Counted from the stretch's first letter, positions 1 through 6,090 are shown. The stretch is 24,844 nucleotides of DNA from JAVMKJ01 sp031732875 (GCA_031732875.1 JAVMKL010000171.1:1-24844); one strand, 5' to 3'. The notes: a model not told the origin generated them from the letters alone. A program made the numbers and translations.

Positions 1-816
1 ACCGCCAAACCGGTACTGATCGGCACCGCCGTGGTGGGCGCGGCGACCATGGTGTTCTCGATCGTGATGCTGCTGACCGGCGGCCTGACCGAAAATCTCG
101 ACAAGCTGTCGCTGCTCTACCCGCCGTTCTTGCTTGGCCTGATCTCCGGCGGCGCCACCATCTTCTGGTTCTCCGGCGCATCCACCCAGGCCGTGTCCAC
201 CGGCGCCTATCGCGCGGTGGAATACATCAAGGGGCACATGAAGCTCGACGGCGCCACCAAAGCTTCCGCCCAGGATAGCAAGAAGGTGGTGGAGATTTGC
301 ACGATCTACGCGCAGAAAGGCATGTTCAACATCTTTCTGGCGGTGTTCTTCGGCACGTTGGCTTGCGCCTTCATCGAACCCTTCTTCTTCATTGGCTATC
401 TGATCTCGCTGGCCATCATCGGACTGTACCAAGCAGTGTTCATGGCCAACGCCGGCGGCGCCTGGGACAATGCCAAGAAGATCGTGGAAACCGAACTGCG
501 TGCCAAGGGGACCGATCTGCATGCCGCCGCCGTGGTGGGCGACACCGTAGGTGACCCGTTCAAGGACACCTCCTCGGTAGCCATGAACCCGATCATCAAG
601 TTTACTACCCTGTTCGGCCTGCTGGCGGTCGAAATGGCGGTTGGCCTCGTAGCCCAAGGACAACAAACCTTGGCCCTGAACATGGCGGCCTTGTTCCTGG
701 TCGTCAACCTGGTGTTCGTGTTCCGCAGTTTCTATCGCATGCGGATCGACGTCGCGGTACCCAGGGATGAAAACGACTCGGACGACGAGGGCGAGACCGT
801 CACGGAGTCGGCCTGA
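1..816 (+). CDS. hppA: Membrane-bound ion-pumping pyrophosphatase, C-terminal part (5' truncated by window)
   Basis: The frame is open from the first base, so the gene starts upstream of the window. The visible 271 codons carry two signatures of membrane pyrophosphatases: NAGGAWDNAKK (about 145-155 of the visible part) and GDTVGDPFKDTS (about 180-191). The second contributes acidic and lysine residues to the Mg-PPi site in this family. Several hydrophobic membrane segments surround them. The enzyme couples hydrolysis of pyrophosphate to pumping of H+ or Na+ across the inner membrane. The residues that separate H+ from Na+ pumps and K+-dependent from K+-independent types lie upstream, so the subclass cannot be read here. 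The protein ends in an unusual acidic tail (DENDSDDEGE). Confidence 0.95.
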   Translation, partial: TAKPVLIGTAVVGAATMVFSIVMLLTGGLTENLDKLSLLYPPFLLGLISGGATIFWFSGASTQAVSTGAYRAVEYIKGHMKLDGATKASAQDSKKVVEICTIYAQKGMFNIFLAVFFGTLACAFIEPFFFIGYLISLAIIGLYQAVFMANAGGAWDNAKKIVETELRAKGTDLHAAAVVGDTVGDPFKDTSSVAMNPIIKFTTLFGLLAVEMAVGLVAQGQQTLALNMAALFLVVNLVFVFRSFYRMRIDVAVPRDENDSDDEGETVTESA

Positions 817-829
817 CCTCACCCTGCCG

Positions 830-855
830 GAGGGCGGAGGTTTTTCCCCGCCCTC
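830..855 (+). terminator. Hairpin just downstream of hppA, possible terminator
   Basis: GAGGGCGG (830-837) pairs perfectly with CCGCCCTC (848-855) around a 10-nt loop containing five T. It starts 14 nt after the hppA stop codon. The T-run is in the loop rather than after the stem, so this is not a textbook intrinsic terminator. The position is the main argument. The remaining bases up to 1069 show no convincing gene. Confidence 0.4.
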
Positions 856-1069
856 GCCACCCCACAGCTCGCGCACTACGCCCGTTTGTGATCGCAAACA
901 CCATGTCGCCGACGAAGCGCTCGAACGACTCATTTTCCTCGCCCGAATCGTTCGGCGGCGGCTCGATCTCTGCGTCTTATGTTCGTATGGCCTCAATTCG
1001 ACTCATGCTGCGAAGAATTTGTGAAGAGCGAGCCTTAATTGCAAGGGGTGGCTGAGTTTTTCACAGCTT

Positions 1070-1828
1070 CTAAGGCGGAGGTGGACGGGTCGCTGGAGCT
1101 TGGGGTTTGAGGTAGACGCTGATGTATTGATCGTAATGTTGGCCGTTGAGGGTGTGGGCCTCAGGGTCTCGGGCGTCACCGGTCATGATGAAGCGGCACC
1201 GTGAGAGCTTTTGGCCTGCAATGGGCGTGGCGTTCGGATCTTCGACAGCGCAAACGCGGAGTTGGAAAACGGGGTCGTGGCGTTGCTCGGGCGTGGCGCC
1301 GCCCAACGCCACGGCGGCGGCGGGTGTGTCGGCGAACAGGTTGCCGAAAAAATCGCCTTCGTGGAGGGTGAATTCCTGGCGTTCCTGGTCGGTGATTTGC
1401 AACGGGGAAGATGGGTTGTGGTCGGCGCGCAGAGAGATCTGGACCTCGACGCCGAAATGGTTGGTTCGGGCGAGGATGCAGGCGGAGACCCAACGTTGCT
1501 CGTCTTCGGTCAGGGGGCGGTGCAGCCATTGAGGCGCCAGTCCCATGGCGCCGGGAAATTCGTAGTGCTGGCCCTCAACGTCGGCGAAGGTGGCGTCGCC
1601 CGCGCACAGGGCACAGTCGGCCAGATAGCGGATGAACTCTCGGCCTGGCTCGGTCTGGGCGATGCGGTTGGCCGGATCGTTGAGGGGATGGCGTTGCGGG
1701 GAGGACGAAGCGTCGGTGGGGGCGCAACGGGTCGGGGGAGGGCGAGGGTCGCAACCGGGCGCCGCGTGGCCGAAAATCAGCAGCCCGGCGAAAAAACAAT
1801 GGCTGAGAGCACGTTCGCTGCACCGCAT
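1070..1828 (-). CDS. Exported cysteine-containing protein of unknown function (FPG..GLAP.W / RWVSACILAR family)
   Basis: This is a 252-aa protein when started at the ATG at 1828, which gives a signal sequence (MRCSERALSHCFFAGLLIFG) ending near HAAPGC. That could be a degenerate lipobox or a standard cleavage site. The frame is open to 1948, but the added N-terminus looks non-native. The core contains YLADCALCAG, FPGAMGLAPQWL, RWVSACILARTNHFGV and a FFGNLF segment. I recognise this motif order from uncharacterised secreted proteins, especially of myxobacteria, but know no function. Cysteines in CALCAG, SAC, RVCAV and SRCRF could form disulfides. It lies downstream of the 61-aa peptide gene on the same strand, with a likely terminator between them. 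The assignment to a family is from memory, not a search. Confidence 0.7.
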   Translation of the reverse strand: MRCSERALSHCFFAGLLIFGHAAPGCDPRPPPTRCAPTDASSSPQRHPLNDPANRIAQTEPGREFIRYLADCALCAGDATFADVEGQHYEFPGAMGLAPQWLHRPLTEDEQRWVSACILARTNHFGVEVQISLRADHNPSSPLQITDQERQEFTLHEGDFFGNLFADTPAAAVALGGATPEQRHDPVFQLRVCAVEDPNATPIAGQKLSRCRFIMTGDARDPEAHTLNGQHYDQYISVYLKPQAPATRPPPP

Positions 1829-1922
1829 GGGGTTTTGCTCGGATTGGCGCGACAAGCTCCTACCCTTACGATCTCTAAAAATTCCCCCGGCGCCGTGGTG
1901 CGGTCCGCGTCTGATCGGACCG

Positions 1923-1957
1923 ATAAGCAAAACGCCCAAGAGAGGCAACCTTGGGCG
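1923..1957 (-). terminator. Intrinsic terminator candidate after the 61-aa gene
   Basis: Read on the minus strand, CGCCCAAG (1957-1950) pairs with CTTGGGCG (1940-1933), an 8-bp perfect stem with a 9-nt loop. It is followed directly by TTTTGCTTAT. It lies about 90 nt after the stop codon of the minus-strand gene ending at 2046 and about 100 nt before the start of the 252-aa gene, so it would separate the two transcripts. The T-run is only four long. Confidence 0.5.
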
Positions 1958-2045
1958 CTCGTGATGGGAATTCGGGAGAACTTTGCGAACGGCCGGCCGA
2001 TCTATAGGGCGAACGAACGGCGCGCCGGAGATAGTCGAGGGTGGT

Positions 2046-2231
2046 TTAGTCCGCTTTGACGAGCGGGGCTTGGGCCAAGCCGCGGAGGTTCAAGGTTTGA
2101 TCGATGTTCAAGCTTACGCCATTCAAGCTGACGCCGTTGGTGGCTAGCTTGTTGACAGCAAGCTTGGAATGGGCGTTGATCGATAACAGCACCATGGACG
2201 CGAGGGCGACGATAGAGAACAGCTTTTTCAT
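2046..2231 (-). CDS. Small exported peptide with asparagine-spaced pentad repeats
   Basis: This 61-aa protein has a near-ideal ribosome binding site (AAGGAGG at 2242-2236, 4 nt before the ATG). A classic signal peptide is followed by a mature part of about 40 residues: KLAVN-KLATN-GVSLN-GVSLN, then IDQTLNLRGL. Asparagine recurs every five residues, as in a short beta-solenoid or pentapeptide-type repeat. It has no cysteines and no known catalytic motif. The upstream 290 bases are AT-rich and contain a Fur-box-like sequence, so it probably has its own promoter. The strong ribosome site and clean signal peptide argue that it is a real gene despite its size. Function is unknown. Confidence 0.7.
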   Translation of the reverse strand: MKKLFSIVALASMVLLSINAHSKLAVNKLATNGVSLNGVSLNIDQTLNLRGLAQAPLVKAD

Positions 2232-2310
2232 TGATCCTCCTTGCGCTAGGGTTCAATGATGGATCGGCTGAAGCCGACGGGCTGTTCGGAGCATGAACAG
2301 CCTTGTTTGC

Positions 2311-2331
2311 AAATGCGTCTCAATATCATTT
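2311..2331 (-). promoter_or_regulatory. Fur-box-like sequence in AT-rich upstream region
   Basis: The region 2232-2522 is AT-rich noncoding DNA upstream of the 61-aa peptide gene. At 2311-2331 the minus strand reads AAATGATATTGAGACGCATT. The central 15 bases match 9 of 14 defined positions of the inverted 7-1-7 Fur motif TGATAATnATTATCA, mostly in one half-site. This is a weak match and a guess at iron control. No clear -35/-10 pair was found. Confidence 0.2.
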
Positions 2332-2522
2332 ACAACTATAATTATATGCATCAAAACTACAAATTTCAATAGTAAATTAGTCAGGAATTTTCCTGCGATA
2401 GGATCAGAAGCAGGTAGGGACAAACCATGGGCTATAAACTCAACATCCTGGTTCTGTTGAATTTATCTCTATAAATCAATCCTATCCACGCTTTGGATCA
2501 TGGGAAAATTTACGGGAGAAGT

Positions 2523-2608
2523 CCTGCACCTTATCCGCCTTCAACCACGCCCGAAACTGCTGGCGGACTTCCGGCGGCGGTCCAGCCGGCGGCGGCGCGA
2601 TCCCCACC
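2523..2608 (-). pseudogene. Detached copy of the 3' end of the giant gene (direct repeat, left copy)
   Basis: These 86 bases match 6308-6393 at 83 positions. The three differences are A here versus G there, at 2528, 2533 and 2584. The matching part of the 1857-aa gene encodes the C-terminal VGIAPPPAGPPPEVRQQFR segment. The copy has the same orientation as the intact gene but lacks its stop codon and everything upstream. Its right edge abuts the IS transposase remnant exactly at 2609. It is either a displaced 3' end left by insertion of the intervening segment or the relic of a second gene copy. Confidence 0.85.
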
Positions 2609-3073
2609 GTCGAACTCCAGCAGGGCCAGGTGACCGCGTTGCCCATCGATCGGGGCTATCTGGGGGACGACTCGATCCCCGCCTGCGCGGCCTATGGGGC
2701 GGCGATCCTCTGTCGGCCCTGGCCGGCCCCCCACCCCGCCGGGCAGTTCGGCAGGCGGGACTTTCACCTCGATCTGGCCGCCGGCCAGGCGACCTGTCCG
2801 GCCGGCCAAGTGACGCCGATCACCTTGGGCAAAACCGCCAGTTTTCCGGCAGAGGCATGCCAAGCCTGCGCGCTACGTCGTTAGTGTACCTCGCGCCAGA
2901 CCGGGGGCCGAACCTTGAGCATTCACCTGCAGGAAGACCGCTGGCAACGCCTCCAGGTGCTGCCCACCACCGTGGACGGTCGCGCCGCCCTGCAGAACCT
3001 GGAACGGGCACAGGACCTCTCCCAGCAGGCGGCGGCCAATGATGCGGAACCCGTTGCGCGGGTGGCCGCTTGA
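2609..3073 (+). pseudogene. Remnant of an IS transposase (IS1182/IS5-like DDE type)
   Basis: One frame, interrupted by an amber codon at 2882-2884, reads ALPIDRGYLGDDSI, ICRPWPAPH (visible as ILCRPWPAPH), GRRDFHLDLAAGQATCPAG, then FPAEACQACALRR-stop-CTSRQTGGRTLSIHLQED. This is the C-terminal half of transposases with the D-RGY motif and the cysteine-containing CPAG...CPLR.RCT segment. Everything upstream of the RGY region is missing. The segment after LQED appears to jump to a C-terminal-like ALQNLERAQDLSQQAA, which suggests an internal deletion. No terminal inverted repeats were recognised. It is non-functional. Family placement is from motif memory. Confidence 0.8.
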
Positions 3074-3190
3074 GGCCTCAAACCGGTCAACGCTCTAGGG
3101 CCACTGAGTGCTATACTCAATTTGCTCTTTATGGCTCTTTTCAGTTGACATTCCCACTGATGATTACCAACCTCACGCAGGAGTAGAGTG

Positions 3191-3385
3191 ATGAACCGAT
3201 CCGTTATGCTGACCGTACTTGCCTTGGGCTTAACTTTCGTCGCCGGGCCGGCGAGTGCTGTCGTTTATTGCAAGACGGTGGGTGTGCCGAAGGGCTGTGT
3301 AGCTCGACCCGTCACCACACAGCCTGTTGTTTATTGCAAGACGGTGGGCGTGCCGAAGGGCTGTGTAGCTCGACCGGTACGCTGA
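3191..3385 (+). CDS. Small secreted protein with duplicated YCKTVGVPKGC motif
   Basis: This 64-aa protein starts at the ATG at 3191, with AGGAG at 3179-3183 spaced 7 nt before it. A GTG at 3188 is an adjacent alternative start. The signal peptide MNRSVMLTVLALGLTFVAGP-ASA should be cleaved before VVYC. The mature 41 residues are two copies of VVYCKTVGVPKGCVARPV joined by TTQP. Each copy has two cysteines nine residues apart (C-x8-C), so one disulfide per repeat is likely in the periplasm or outside. I recall similar VVYC..PGVP.GCV.RP peptides in other bacteria but know no function. It stands alone between an IS remnant and the AT-rich module. Confidence 0.75.
   Translation: MNRSVMLTVLALGLTFVAGPASAVVYCKTVGVPKGCVARPVTTQPVVYCKTVGVPKGCVARPVR
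3260..3382 (+). repeat. 66-bp in-frame tandem duplication
   Basis: The unit at 3260-3325 is repeated at 3326-3382 (last 9 bases absent), both in frame inside the small secreted gene. The 18 shared codons differ at four positions only, all third positions, so the encoded repeats are identical (VVYCKTVGVPKGCVARPV). Confidence 0.95.
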
Positions 3386-3449
3386 ATAGCCGACCCGCTC
3401 TCATAGCACTATCTCCCTCTGTTGGGTTTACCCCCTGTTGTGGATAACT

Positions 3450-3467
3450 GGCCCCAAATTTGGGGCC
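3450..3467. repeat. Perfect 18-bp palindrome
   Basis: GGCCCCAAATTTGGGGCC is fully self-complementary and lies 65 nt after the stop codon of the small secreted gene and 121 nt before the next gene. It could be a termination hairpin without a T-tract or a dimeric regulator site for the downstream two-gene module. Nothing else in the sequence decides between these. Confidence 0.6.
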
Positions 3468-3587
3468 GCACCGCCAGAAATCAAGATTTTTGACAAACTT
3501 TGCAGCCCCGCTAAATCAATGGCTTATTTGTGCTATAAATCAGGGACAAAAGATACACGAAGCCCCTAGAGCTTCCTAACCGACGAC

Positions 3588-4211
3588 GTGAAGAACCGCG
3601 TAAGACGCTTCAAGAGTCTGGCTATCGCCTTGAAAGAGCTGGAGCCTTTCATTCGCGACGGGCAGCACCTACAAACGGGAAAGCCGTTCAAACAGTTTGG
3701 TAGGATGCGCTCCCGTGAGGTGTTAGCGAATTGGCTAATTTGTGTGGTGGCCAACTTTGAGTGCGGGATGGATCGGCTTTCGTTTACCACCGATCCGACT
3801 GGTGGTGACGGAGTGGTTCATGACGCTCAATCGTCTGACATGTGGCTGATGGAACACGTACTGGTTCCCCGGATGCGATCCGAGTACGGAGCCAACGCTG
3901 GAAACGTCGAAGCCGCAGTGCTAGCAGCGATCGACAGTAAGCGCCAAAAAGGTGGCGCGGCATATGCGTCTGGGAAGCAACTTGTGGTGTTTCTTAACAG
4001 CGGAGGCGGCCTGTGGTATCCGAACCGAGTCGCCAAACAGCTACCCAAGCCCTTGATGTTTGATAACGTATGGATTGTAGGACTTCAGTCCGCGGAACAC
4101 AGTTACGAATATGGGGTAACGCAGCTGGATGCGGACAAGGGAGACTCGCAAGTGTGGCTGGTGCGAATTGATGCAGATTTCGCAACTTGGAAGGTCGAGA
4201 GGATTCAGTAG
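3588..4211 (+). CDS. Conserved protein of unknown function with DPTGGDG motif (first gene of two-gene module)
   Basis: This is a 207-aa soluble protein with no signal peptide or membrane segment. The start used is GTG 3588, and no strong ribosome site is visible. Motifs in order: FGRMRSREVLANWLICVV (38-55), DPTGGDGVVHD (69-79), MEHVLVP (88-94), SKRQKGGAAYASGKQLVVFL (117-136), PNRVAKQLP (145-153) and VWIVGL (161-166). I recognise this pattern from unannotated proteins in accessory regions. The spaced acidic residues followed by a GK-x-LVVFL strand could suit a nuclease-like alpha/beta fold, but there is no clear catalytic signature, so no activity is assigned. The next gene starts 6 to 36 nt downstream on the same strand, so the two are almost certainly co-transcribed. 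Base composition is intermediate between the AT-rich partner and the GC-rich chromosome. Confidence 0.8.
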   Translation: MKNRVRRFKSLAIALKELEPFIRDGQHLQTGKPFKQFGRMRSREVLANWLICVVANFECGMDRLSFTTDPTGGDGVVHDAQSSDMWLMEHVLVPRMRSEYGANAGNVEAAVLAAIDSKRQKGGAAYASGKQLVVFLNSGGGLWYPNRVAKQLPKPLMFDNVWIVGLQSAEHSYEYGVTQLDADKGDSQVWLVRIDADFATWKVERIQ

Positions 4212-4247
4212 TGCTCGGTGGTCAAGAAGCGCAAGGCATTTAAAAAG

Positions 4248-5060
4248 ATGACATTGCTAGTTGCGTGGACAGGAATTGACTCCCGAGGCCCAGCCTCAGT
4301 TTATCTCGCTGCGGATAGTAGAGTATCTTGGAAACAATGCGGCCAGTTCGACCATGCTATTAAAACATTTGCAACAACTCAATTTCCAGCAATTATCGGT
4401 TATTGTGGAGATTCACTCGCGAGCTTAATGCTTATATCGCAAGCCATTGCCGTAATAGACTCTATGCATAACTATAACAAGATTAGGTTGGAAAGTTTTG
4501 TGGATATACTTGTTCGGCTAATTGTCCGCAACTACTCAACATATCCGATTAAACTATCTGCTGGCAGCTTTACTGTCATTGTCTGTGGAAAAAACAAAAT
4601 AAACTCTGTTGGTGAATTTGAATGTTATAAGATAACCTCAACATTTAATGATTTTGTAAAGGCAACGCTTCAGCTTCCAGAGAAGTCATGGCCTATAATT
4701 ATATCAGGTTCTGGTACAAGTCAGTTTAAAAAAAACTATGAAAAACATCAAGACGAGAAAAACAGTAATAAATCAACAAGTAGAGATGTGTTCCACGCAT
4801 TTTACGAAACGATTTCAGCAGGAAAAAACCCAGAGGTCGGCGTTATTCCGCAAATAACCAGAGTAATTCGCAAACCTAATACTAATGGAACCCATTGTGG
4901 AATCGTCATAAATGGTCAGCGGTATATCGCAGGTCAATTGGTTGATAGGGATATATATCCAGATAATATTCAGTGGTTCAATGAGAATTTTGAAATAACT
5001 AATCCGCATACGAAACAGAGGTCCTTAGGCGCACAACCTCAACCTCCGTTTTTATGCTAA
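4248..5060 (+). CDS. Proteasome/HslV-like Ntn hydrolase (second gene of two-gene module)
   Basis: This is a 270-aa protein if started at ATG 4248; the frame also allows GTG 4218, adding a basic leader VVKKRKAFKK. Removal of Met would expose Thr1 (TLLVAW). Aligned by eye to HslV, Thr1 is followed by Asp22 in LAADSR (HslV Asp17), Lys38 in HAIKTF (Lys33) and Gly50 in IIGYCGD (Gly45). The Asp-Lys and Lys-Gly spacings (16 and 12) are identical to HslV. A later SGSG at about 152-155 matches the conserved GSGG loop. This supports a threonine-nucleophile peptidase or amidase fold. About 60 residues beyond the core, including the QPQPPFLC end, are unexplained. The gene is strikingly AT-rich compared with its surroundings, a sign of transfer. 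No unfoldase is adjacent. Substrate and role are unknown. Confidence 0.75.
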   Translation: MTLLVAWTGIDSRGPASVYLAADSRVSWKQCGQFDHAIKTFATTQFPAIIGYCGDSLASLMLISQAIAVIDSMHNYNKIRLESFVDILVRLIVRNYSTYPIKLSAGSFTVIVCGKNKINSVGEFECYKITSTFNDFVKATLQLPEKSWPIIISGSGTSQFKKNYEKHQDEKNSNKSTSRDVFHAFYETISAGKNPEVGVIPQITRVIRKPNTNGTHCGIVINGQRYIAGQLVDRDIYPDNIQWFNENFEITNPHTKQRSLGAQPQPPFLC

Positions 5061-5088
5061 CGAGGCAACTCCCTACGCCCTCCAATCT

Positions 5089-5193
5089 ATGAGGGTGCGA
5101 GGTGCTGTCGGTACGGCCCTTGGTATCCTTGGATGCCTTGGGCTGTACCTAGTAGGGTTGGTAAAGTCCACTGAAGCTGGATCGCTGTCTTAA
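5089..5193 (+). CDS. Possible 34-aa single-span membrane peptide (doubtful)
   Basis: ATG 5089 opens MRVRGAVGTALGILGCLGLY followed by LVGLVKSTEAGSLS. The peptide would have a basic N-terminus, one hydrophobic span of about 17 residues and a short polar tail. It starts 28 nt after the Ntn hydrolase stop, so it could be a third gene of that unit, but there is no ribosome binding site. Its stop codon lies in TAACG, the left arm of the attC-like segment. An ORF this short can arise by chance. Confidence 0.15.
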   Translation: MRVRGAVGTALGILGCLGLYLVGLVKSTEAGSLS

Positions 5194-5270
5194 CGCGGAG
5201 TCGCACCAGACTCCACTTCGCTCCGCCGGTGAGCTTTACGTTATCCGCTGCCACACCATACGTTGTAGAG

Positions 5271-5333
5271 CATGAGACCTTTCGGCACGGTCTGTCTCAT
5301 GTCACCGCGCGAAACGGTTCCATTTCGCGCGGT
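5271..5333. repeat. Two adjacent strong stem-loops
   Basis: CATGAGAC (5271-5278) pairs with GTCTCATG (5294-5301) around 15 nt, with an alternative inner pairing AGACC/GGTCT. Two bases later, ACCGCGCGAAA (5304-5314) pairs with TTTCGCGCGGT (5323-5333), a perfect 11-bp stem with an 8-nt loop. No T-run follows on either strand. The pair could be a structured RNA, a recombination site or a bidirectional transcript end. Confidence 0.65.
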
Positions 5334-5430
5334 CGATGGTAGCTTTATAAGCCGTTATTTCTTTTAGGGCTAGAAAGCGGCAAAAGGGTAAGGCGAAATA
5401 GTGGAAGTATTCCGCCAAACGATGGAACTC

Positions 5431-5588
5431 ATACCATTTCCGAATGGATATTGAGCTATTGGTGGCTTTTGGTAGGTTGGGCTGAACGTAGTGAAGCCCA
5501 ACATCCCGATCTATTGTTGGGCAACGCTACGCTTTTGCCCAACCTACGCTCTGCGCCAAACGGCATAAAACCTACACGGAATTGGTAT
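5431..5588. repeat. REP/MITE-like palindromic element (GTAGGTTGGGC type)
   Basis: The core is a 76-bp imperfect palindrome. GTAGGTTGGGC (5472-5482) is inverted as GCCCAACCTAC (5537-5547), and GCCCAACA (5496-5503) is inverted as TGTTGGGC (5515-5522). Around it, ATACCATTTCCG (5431-5442) is inverted with one mismatch as CGGAATTGGTAT (5577-5588), giving a 158-bp element with terminal repeats. From general knowledge, GGTTGGGCTGAACG-type repeats are scattered through many proteobacterial genomes. Confidence 0.7.
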
Positions 5589-5785
5589 CACCCACCGCAC
5601 AAAGCACAATCGGGTGGAGCAATTTATTCGCTCGCTCGCGATACCGTTCCTCATGCGATTCATGGTGATAAAGGATAGCGGCCAACACACCAGCAAATAA
5701 CCTGGTGAGAGCGATCCATATCATCGAAGTGGTTTTGTCCCCTGTCAATTGCTGCCTCGATTCGACCTGCAGTCGCCTCCACTAG

Positions 5786-6090
5786 ATCGGCGGCGAGTTC
5801 GTCGGCTCCAACTTTGCCACCCACTGGGGCAGCGTCGGCTTCCTTGGCCCGCTGACAATCCACCCCGACTGGTGGAATCAGGGGGTGGGCCAGCGGTTGA
5901 TGGAGCCCATCCTGGACTGCCTTGACCGATGGGGACCCGGCACGCTGGCCTGTTTACCTTCGCCCACAGTCAGAAGCACGTCGGCTTTTATCAGAAGTTC
6001 GGCTTCTGGGCGCGGTTCCTCACCCTGATCCTGTCCAAGCCGATCACGTCCGAGCCGATGGAACCAGCCGGGACCGCCAAGCCGCTGTAG
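5786..6090 (+). pseudogene. Broken GNAT N-acetyltransferase
   Basis: In one frame 5786-5932 reads GGEFVGSNFATHWGSVGFLG, then PLTIHPDWWNQGVGQRLMEP and ILDCLDRWG. The text continues in another frame from 5935 as TRHAGLFTFAHSQKHVGFYQ and KFGFWARFLTLILSKPI, ending at 6088-6090. This is the C-terminal half of a GNAT domain, with the acetyl-CoA loop in NQGVGQRL. The frames are joined by a missing base in the G-run at 5931-5934: a fifth G would restore one frame. An in-frame TAG at 5783-5785 closes the 5' side, and no N-terminal half is recognisable. The last residues before 6090 may belong to unrelated sequence. Confidence 0.75.

Larger units (their letters stand above)
5061..5785. other. 725-bp noncoding stretch with palindromes and repeats
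   Basis: No convincing gene is present. From left to right it holds a possible 34-codon ORF (5089-5193), a weakly attC-like segment (5188-5246), two adjacent strong stem-loops (5271-5333), a palindromic dispersed-repeat element (5431-5588), and about 200 bases of mixed sequence leading into the acetyltransferase remnant. Short open frames through the repeat (for example the one reading VGWAERSEAQH) are translations of the repeat itself. Confidence 0.7.

Noticed and set aside
767..1024. 85-codon frame after hppA
   Set aside because: It begins inside hppA in another frame, has no ribosome site and no recognisable product.
3439..3447. Perfect DnaA-box sequence TGTGGATAA
   Set aside because: It is a single copy without further boxes, DUE or replication genes; 9-mers recur by chance at this scale.
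3490..3539. TTGACA and a later TATAAA upstream of the two-gene module
   Set aside because: The spacing is 38 bp, so they cannot form a sigma-70 promoter together; no good partner for either element was found.
5451..5678. 75-codon plus-strand frame containing VGWAERSEAQH
   Set aside because: It is the translation of the GTAGGTTGGGC dispersed repeat, a well-known false gene call.
5660..5863. Minus-strand 67-codon frame (ADELAADLVEATAGRIEAAI...)
   Set aside because: It reads protein-like but overlaps the acetyltransferase remnant on its 5' side, has no ribosome site and matches no family I know; it could be part of another broken gene.
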